Origin: Atherinomorus stipes
Taxonomy: Eukaryota > Chordata > Actinopteri > Atheriniformes > Atherinidae
Length of the DNA: 64,000 nucleotides
Assembly: GCA_023101725.1 (NCBI GenBank)
Contig: JALJCO010013358.1
Coordinates: 248,001 to 312,000 of the forward strand
Direction: 5' to 3'
Shown here piece after piece: positions 57,656 through 64,000 of this stretch. The notes under the pieces were generated by a model. The model made no database searches. It saw only the letters and a list, made by a program, of their open reading frames with translations, and was not told where the DNA came from. The translations under genes and the position numbers were made by a program. How positions within the stretch are numbered: position 1 is the stretch's first letter; each line of letters opens with the position of its first letter.

Positions 57656-59726
57656 TCCTACTTAAACACACCTGATTCAGATGAATGAACTTCCTCACCA
57701 AGTTCTTTGCAAGCCTGTTAATGAGCCATTCATTTGATTCAGGTTCATTCATTCATTCATTTGATTGATTCAGGTGAGTGACAGGTTACCTCTAAAGGCC
57801 CCCGGACAGTTTCATCTGTCCATAATTTGGTGCGTTTTCTCGGGGCTTGTTGGTTCGTCATTCGACGCAGAAGCCAAAACACCAGAAACTGCGGGGTCAG
57901 CGTTGAACTGTGTAGCTGATAATCAGACAGTGAAAGGAACAAACCAGAGAAGGAGAATGGGGATCGGAGGAAAACAACACAAAAACTGCCGGCGCCAAAT
58001 AGCCAAGACGCAAACAGAGGAGCGCATCTGTAGACATGGCTGGAATTTTTGAGGAGTGTTTTGTGTGTGTGTGTGTTTGTGGATGGTTGCAAGCAATGGT
58101 GCTTTACCAGCGCCAAGCGGTGTAAACTGACATTGAAACAGGGAAACTATGAACTCAGCACTGCCGTCTAGTGGACAAACTGATTTAATAACCATGGGAA
58201 TGCAGAGGACATACGGAAGTATGAGGGCGGCGTCGCATGAAACAGATGTCGCCATTTACATATGTAAGGGAGCATAAATGGGCCTTCAGACATGCTGGGC
58301 AGTGAGTCTAGAGGACTGGTACTGAGAAACACTGCCGTAGACCATGGCAACATGCTACTAGGATGGGGTGATCCATCGATACAAAAAAAAATATCAATAT
58401 ATTTTTAAATGAGTTCAATGGATCCAGCCTACTATTTCACTATATCAATATACAGTTCAAACTGTGCTATTCTTGCTCCAGGCAAGCTGCTGACCCGGAG
58501 CTCCCTGCACTGCTCCTCGTGCCCCCTCAGAGCATCTCTGAAGCAGGATGCAGTTGGCAGGCTGGTGTTTCTCACACATTTATGTCAAACTCAAAACAGC
58601 ACTGTTTATCAAAGTAAAGAAAGAAAGACGGGTCAAATGTTAACTGAGTTCATAGTGTTGTACAACTTGTTGAGACTGGCAAAAAAGACAGATATCTTTT
58701 TTTTTTTAAAGGAAAAGGTCATCTCAAAATGATGTTTAAAAACAGTTTTCTAAAAATGTGAACTCTCTTTGTTCTGTCTTTGTATAGAGTATAAATGCTG
58801 CCCTAACTAGGGTTTGTTATTTCCCTTTCCTTAGAAATCTAGCGGGGCAGGTGGTAACAGCAGCTAAATGAGTCAGTCTTGATTTCTCATAAAAAGCTAT
58901 TCCAGAATTCCTCAGTCTAATTTCTAGGAAATTTGTTACTCCTTTTAGACCATCATGGCTATGTTTTCAGCTGTTGGTGATTTTCTTTCCTGACATGTAA
59001 TTGGCCACATGCTGCGCTCCTTTCAGAAGGGAACCAATCACAGTCACCGCTCACACCTGGATGTGCACAGCATTCAGGTTGTTGTAAGCTTCTATGTTGA
59101 AGCATGGCAGTACACTCAGTTATCAGGGTTACTTTTTCCTCCTGTGTTAAGTTGTTGCTGTCACACACACTTTTACATACATACACGATGCTGTGTCTGA
59201 ATACTGAAGCTGAGGAAAGAGACTAAATGTGCAGCGTTTTTAAGATTTCCATCACTTTTCACAGATGCAGGGAAGATTTTGTGAGTAGTTAACAGGTTTT
59301 AAGGCATGTATTGTTACCATGGATACGAGTGGTTCAATAAGATGATGATTTCTTGAAAGCAGTTAGTCTGTAGTTGTGGTAATGGACTGAACAGGAAATT
59401 TGCAGCTCCCCCACAGTGAAAGTGTGGGGAGAAAAAACAAAAGGTCTCCTGTTTTTTTGGGTGGGGATGTTTGAATAAGAGTTAAAATGGCGACATTCGT
59501 CCTTTTTGGTTTTGATTGCAGTTTTATGCTGAAGTCTTTACAGGTGTAGACTTTTTGTAGCGGAGTGGTTCTACTTGTTAGTACATCATTAGGTGGTTTT
59601 AGAAAGTTTCAAAGTTCTGTAAAAGCTCTCAGAAACCAATACAGCAGCGTACTGATATAAGAAAATCCAGTATGTACTTTTGACTTCTTAGATATTTCCA
59701 AATGCATGTATTTTTGAATACGTTAG
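57656..59726. other. Intronic sequence with minor repeat fragments
   Basis: 57660-57775 carries pieces of the same common repeat as 24125-24230 (ACACACCTGATTCAGATGAATG) and ATTC/ATTG tracts. About 58360-58740 (GGGGTGATCCATCGATAC, AATATCAATATAT) looks like hAT-type subterminal sequence, ends not found. Nothing in 58741-59726. Confidence 0.45.
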
Positions 59727-61091
59727 GACCGTATTTTTTCAGACTTTAAGTCACACTTTTTTCACAGATTAGCTGAAACTGTAACTTGTACTCCAGAGGT
59801 CTGCAGCTAAGAACAATTCTGATAGTTATAGTTACCAACTACTGAAACGATGAGATTAATCAAATGGTGTGTGTCAAATATGTCAAATATTTTTAGTATT
59901 TTATCATAATTTGTGAAGTTTCTAAAATCTTTAAAGCCTCATATTTAGTATTTTTTTTTAACATGGAGTGCACAGAAACAGTTATTGTAGGTGCCATTTT
60001 AAAAACCCCAATTTAGCATTATCTTGTTTTGAGAAGCTGTTTTTTGGCATTCAGGATTCTGACAGTTTTCCAGACTTGCATTTAAAGGACGACTCAATTA
60101 AGCACCCAGTCTACGTGGAGGGTTGTGTTCGAACATTGCAGACATACTTTCATGGTACCCAAAGTCAGCTTTGCAAATCTTATAAGTACTTATTTCATTT
60201 TGTAAGTGTAATATACTTATTTTATTTTGTAAGTGTAATATGAAGTTGTCCCAGACTTTAGACATCTTTAGTCACCGTTTCTTTCCCTGGTCCACTGCCA
60301 TATTTTTTGCCTGGCGCTGTACTATTGTGCATGCATAACAGAGATAGAAAAAAAGCTGTAATGTATCACCCCACAGGATATATCACCCCCACGCCCTTTT
60401 TTATTTTGCTGACAATTAGGATGCGTTCACACTCTGGCCACCAACTGTACTCTGGTGCGCAGCAAAGAAGCGGACTCTGGTTAGCCTGAAAGCTGGGGGT
60501 CTCGGTTGACTTGCAAACGGACTACCGGACTATCCAGCGCATAGACATCCAGCGCACCTAATGGAAGTGACGTTTGTCAACAGTAATAAAGCAGAAGGAG
60601 AAGAAGCAGAAGGAATTTGGGTAGATTATTATTTTGGTCGGAGGGAAAACAAAGCAAGCAGCTCGTTTTTGAGGAAGCTGAAGTCAAAACAACAACGAAA
60701 AACAACTGGAAAATGTGTAGACAGAAATGGAGAAGCTTATTAAGAAGAAGCAGAAAGATTTACACTTTAATTATGGAGTCCGCTCTTCTTCTTCCTGCTT
60801 TTTCACCACAGATCAGTGGTTGTACTGAGGAGCGTCGCCCCCTAGCGGGCAGTTGTTGGTGGTTTAACCAGGCAGTTTGGTCCGCTTAGGTTACTGCAGT
60901 TTGAAGCAAAGGAAGATCTGAAATTTTTCAGAAATTCCCGCCCAATTGGACCAAGGTCCCGGACTATCTTTGTGTAAATGCACCCTTATAGTCAACAATT
61001 AAATTTGTTGTCAACTGCTTTCATTTTTTACTTTTGTTGACTAATCATTGCAGCCCTACTCCAGAGCGACTTGTAGTCTGGAAAATACTGT
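59727..61091. mobile_element. hAT-like TIR element with nested Harbinger-like MITE
   Basis: The ends ACCGTATTTTTTCAGACTTTAAGTCAC and the inverse of GCGACTTGTAGTCTGGAAAATACTGT belong to a very common teleost MITE. Between 60988 and 61055 another hAT-type end (GTTGACTAATCATTGCAGCCCT) is visible, so the region is composite. Confidence 0.6.
60419..60985. mobile_element. 567-bp Harbinger-like MITE with TTA duplication
   Basis: Terminal repeats GGATGCGTTCACAC and the inverse of GTGTAAATGCACCC (11 of 14 matching). Flanked by TTA at 60416-60418 and 60986-60988, the duplication expected of PIF/Harbinger elements. ORFs of 60-90 codons inside have no domain. Confidence 0.7.
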
Positions 61092-62159
61092 ATTTTCAAA
61101 AGTGAGTACTTCAGTACTTTAAGTTCAGTAAAATTTGTACCAAGCAACGTTTACTTGTAGTTAAGTAAACTTTGAATATCAATACTTGACTCAAGCACTG
61201 GAGTTAAGTACTTTGTCCACCACTGTAAGAACCCAGTGATGCAGGACTGAGCTTCTTCTGTTTGGCATGTGTAGATGATGTGGAGGATCAGTGACTAGTA
61301 CCAGTAGAACTTAATCTTTTCAGTCTATAAGGTGAAATTAAGATGTAGACAAAACAGAAGTGTGAATGTTCTAACTGCATCTTAGTAGTGTGAAATATTT
61401 CAACAGTGTTTCAGAATGAAAAAAAAATAGGTAAAACATCTCCAATAACCAAGAAAAGAAGCCCAATTTCCTTCTGTTCAAGCACTCAGGATTACCCTGA
61501 CCTGGATGATAGACAATCTACACAGATGCGTGATGGGAAAGCTGAGCTTTTGTATGACAAAATCATATCAAAGTGCAGGATGACATGAGTGCTGCTGCCT
61601 TCACTTACCACTGAATGTGAAGTAGTGTTTTGTTTGCCAAACACATGAGCTGAATTGATCTGATTAATGTCCTGAATTGTACAAGGTAAAATATTTGTTT
61701 GAATAAACAAACATTGACATCTGTTTAATTTGGCCAAGCAGACATTTGTGGTTATATTGTTTTAATTATCAGTGGAAACTAATTTATAATGAAATCCAGA
61801 TTAAATTTACCCAACTCCACATCAAAGCAAAGGATGCTTTATTTTTCTGTAGCTTCTGTATATTATCACCTCCAGACTTTCTTCACATTGTCACATAAGA
61901 TTGTATTTAACCACGCTGCATATTTAAAGACCCATCAGTTTCCTGTTTACATCATAAGCTCAGTTAATTGGCTGTCCATAGTTTTAAAAATATTCCTAAG
62001 TTGTGATTTGTGTGGGGTGTACAAAATTACAAGCACACTGTGCGTTGACACCTTTGGGCCCCCTTCTACTGTATGCACTCATTATGATCTGACAATATGA
62101 GAAACATCTGTTTGTACGAATTTTGAGTTGCATATAATGTTAATGCTGCAGCACGTTGT
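61092..62159. other. Intronic sequence, no gene seen
   Basis: A 103-codon ORF at 61789-62100 lacks a domain. Confidence 0.6.
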
Positions 62160-62345
62160 TGCACTGGTTAGTTTAGTCTCACAGCAAGACAAGCTTTTCT
62201 CCATGTGGAGCTGACTTGTGTCATCTGTGGAGATTTTCTCTCCAGCTTCCTCCCACAGTCCAGAGCAACACGTGTGAAATGTTGCTTCTAAATTGGCCAC
62301 AGGTATGACTGTGAGCTTGGTTAGCCCTGTAATGGACTGGTATCA
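62160..62345 (+). repeat. Degraded tRNA-headed SINE
   Basis: GGTTAGTTTAGTCTCACAGCAAG, CCATGTGGAG, CTCCAGCTTCCTCCCACAGTCC, TCTAAATTGGCCACAGGTATG and CCCTGTAATGGACTGG follow the SINE order, with a deletion across the B box. Confidence 0.6.
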
Positions 62346-63049
62346 GCCACAGTGGTCATGGATCTGTGCGCTAACTTTACAGTACCCCTGTCTGCAGTTT
62401 ACATCTAAACACAAAGATGCCCTGAGAGATTTCCATGAAGGCTCACAGATGTCAAGACTGAGCTTCCAGAGAAACACACAAATTGGAATTATAATTACAG
62501 GAGACATTTGAATTTCATCATAGCCCCCACATGTGTTTGCTGTCAAATACTGGAATATCAAGTGGTGTATGCACATTCCATATAATTCAAAGGAAGTGTC
62601 TTGACTGTCTGGCTGCCTCCACACCAGTCAGATAGTTTTCTTTAAATTCTGTTAATGCCTCTGTTGCAATCTGCTCTGACCCTGTCCTACTGGAAAACAT
62701 CCTACCTGTCTACCTCCAGTGTTCTTTTGCCAGATTACTGTGTGAGTTTGTTTAGAGGGTTTTCTGTGTGTATGGTAGAAATCTAGATGATGTTTTCGTG
62801 GCTGATGGGAGGTGAGGTCTGCATTCTTCAGCTTGTTAACTGTGCGTCAGGATAGAACTATCTTAATATTGGAATATGCTAGCAAAGAATATATTGTAGT
62901 ATAAAAAGAACAGTTAAAAGCACAATTACTTGAGAAGTCCGATGTCATTGGCCGATATTGACACTGAAATGTAATATTTGAAACCATCAGTATCGGTTTT
63001 TACTCTTTTAATGCCAGAACTTTTGCACATATTTTCCATGAATTCCATC
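62346..63049. other. Intronic sequence, no gene seen
   Basis: About 62940-63000 has GGCCGATATTGACAC-type text resembling hAT subterminal sequence; nothing else. Confidence 0.5.
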
Positions 63050-63695
63050 AATTTCCATCAATCAATCAAGCAATTTTACAGTACACAAGGTGACCAAAGT
63101 GCTTTCCATAAAATCAACATTATAGAAAGAGAATAAAAACAGAATAAAATAAAATGATAAGCAAATACAAATAAATACAAATAAAATGTAAAAATATGTC
63201 ACCACATTACTACGTGCCAAAAGCCAGTCTGAATAAGTACGTTTTGAGCCTGGCTTTAAAAAGGCCAAAGTCTGTTATAATACCCGTGTCAGGAGGCAGT
63301 TTGTTCCAGAGTCTGGCCCCAGCGACAGAGAACGCCCCATCACCCAGGTGCTTGTGCCTGGCTCTAGGGACTTCCAACAAGAGCTGACCCCTAAGCCCTG
63401 GTTGGGTTCCAAACATGCAAAAGTTCGGACAGGTACGGAGGGGCAAGACCATTAAGTGCTTTAAAAACAAAAAGTATCATTTTAAAATCAATCCTTAAAG
63501 AAACGGGAAACCAGTGAAGAGAAAACAGAACCTGGGTGATGTGCTGATATCGGGGAGTGTTGGTTAGAAAGCGGGCAGCTACATTCTGAACCAACTGAAA
63601 ACGGTTAATCAATGACTGAGAAACTACGGCATAGAGTGCATTACAACAGTAATTGGCACAATGACCAAACAAAATATACTCTGTTTTATCCATAG
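63050..63695 (-). mobile_element. L2-type LINE 3' end
   Basis: The minus strand encodes CNALYAVVSQSLINRFQLVQ, NVAARFLTNT, LHWFPVSLRIDFKMILFVFK, NGLAPPYLSELL and, after one frameshift, LEVPRARHKHLGDGAFSVAG, LWNKLPPDTG, FKARLKTYLF. This is the conserved C-terminal part of L2/CR1-type reverse transcriptases, with a short A-rich 3' UTR to about 63050. 5'-truncated at about 63695 next to repeat Z; the single frameshift suggests a fairly young copy. Confidence 0.8.
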
Positions 63696-63995
63696 ACCGT
63701 TAATAGAGAGGGACAAACCTTCCGCTACGTCACCCGTTGGTTTCTAGCTAAAAGTGAAGCCAGTTGGGCGTGTCCCACCGTCGCCATCTTGCCATGTCAC
63801 GTGTGTCGTCACTCCCGGAAAATACTAAAATGGGCAAAGGCAAGTCCGCTCCGAGCCGCGGGGCAAATGATTGACAGCTGACATACTCTGAGCTAAACGC
63901 TATCTCGAAACTAACAGGACCTAACAAAGATTAGCCCCCTAAGTGGTGGGATAAAGGTAAGACACACTTAGACTTGCTATTATCTGACTAAAAAT
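63690..63995. repeat. Dispersed repeat Z, copy 2
   Basis: Matches 17455-17700 closely, in the same orientation, and lacks the G-rich block. It runs to near the window end. Confidence 0.65.
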
Positions 63996-64000
63996 TGCCG

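Noticed and set aside
58409..58732. Cys/Ser-containing ORF (RSSLHCSSCP) considered as the next thsd7b exon
   Set aside because: No WxxW or CGxG pattern and no phase-0 acceptor in the right place; sits in hAT-like repeat text.
62293..62511. ORF with W and C residues considered as the next exon
   Set aside because: Overlaps the degraded SINE and lacks the expected SEC.Q..W segment.

Overview
This window is vertebrate genomic DNA, almost certainly from a ray-finned (teleost) fish. The evidence is split coding exons with GT-AG style splice sites, very large introns, and a dense set of teleost-type transposable elements. These include tRNA-headed SINEs, CR1/L2-, Rex1-, RTE/Rex3- and L1-clade LINE remnants, a Tc1-type transposase pseudogene and many short terminal-inverted-repeat (TIR) elements. 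I see no bacterial gene, CRISPR array, rRNA or functional tRNA gene.

Only one cellular gene is supported. Six plus-strand exons (9253-9368, 10212-10344, 15523-15626, 33324-33515, 51059-51325, 51944-52122) join in phase into an uninterrupted 330-residue frame. The product is part of a thrombospondin type-1 repeat protein of the THSD7 family. It fits THSD7B better than THSD7A as I remember the two human proteins. The exons cover roughly the middle to later part of the protein. The start, signal peptide, transmembrane segment and stop lie outside the window. The third exon is only 104 bp and ends in a GC rather than a GT donor.

Layout: 1-9252 is intron with nested TIR elements and a LINE remnant. 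9253-15626 holds exons A-C and a triple-nested foldback. 15627-33323 is a 17.7-kb intron with SINEs, a LINE split by a foldback element, and TIR elements. 33324-33515 is exon D. 33516-51058 is a 17.5-kb intron with a CTTT microsatellite, suspicious low-complexity sequence, an E-box-rich minisatellite, a Tc1 relic and several TIR elements. 51059-52122 holds exons E and F. 52123-64000 is the start of another long intron, with an RTE/Rex3-like LINE inside a TIR element, more TIR elements and an L2-like LINE end.

The most informative observations are the GC-AG intron, elements with readable target-site duplications or an empty-site comparison inside the window, repeated nesting of one element inside another, and a minisatellite with a 248-bp higher-order unit. 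I found no convincing undescribed multi-gene system. TE family names rest on motif and end recognition by eye and have not been checked against a repeat library.
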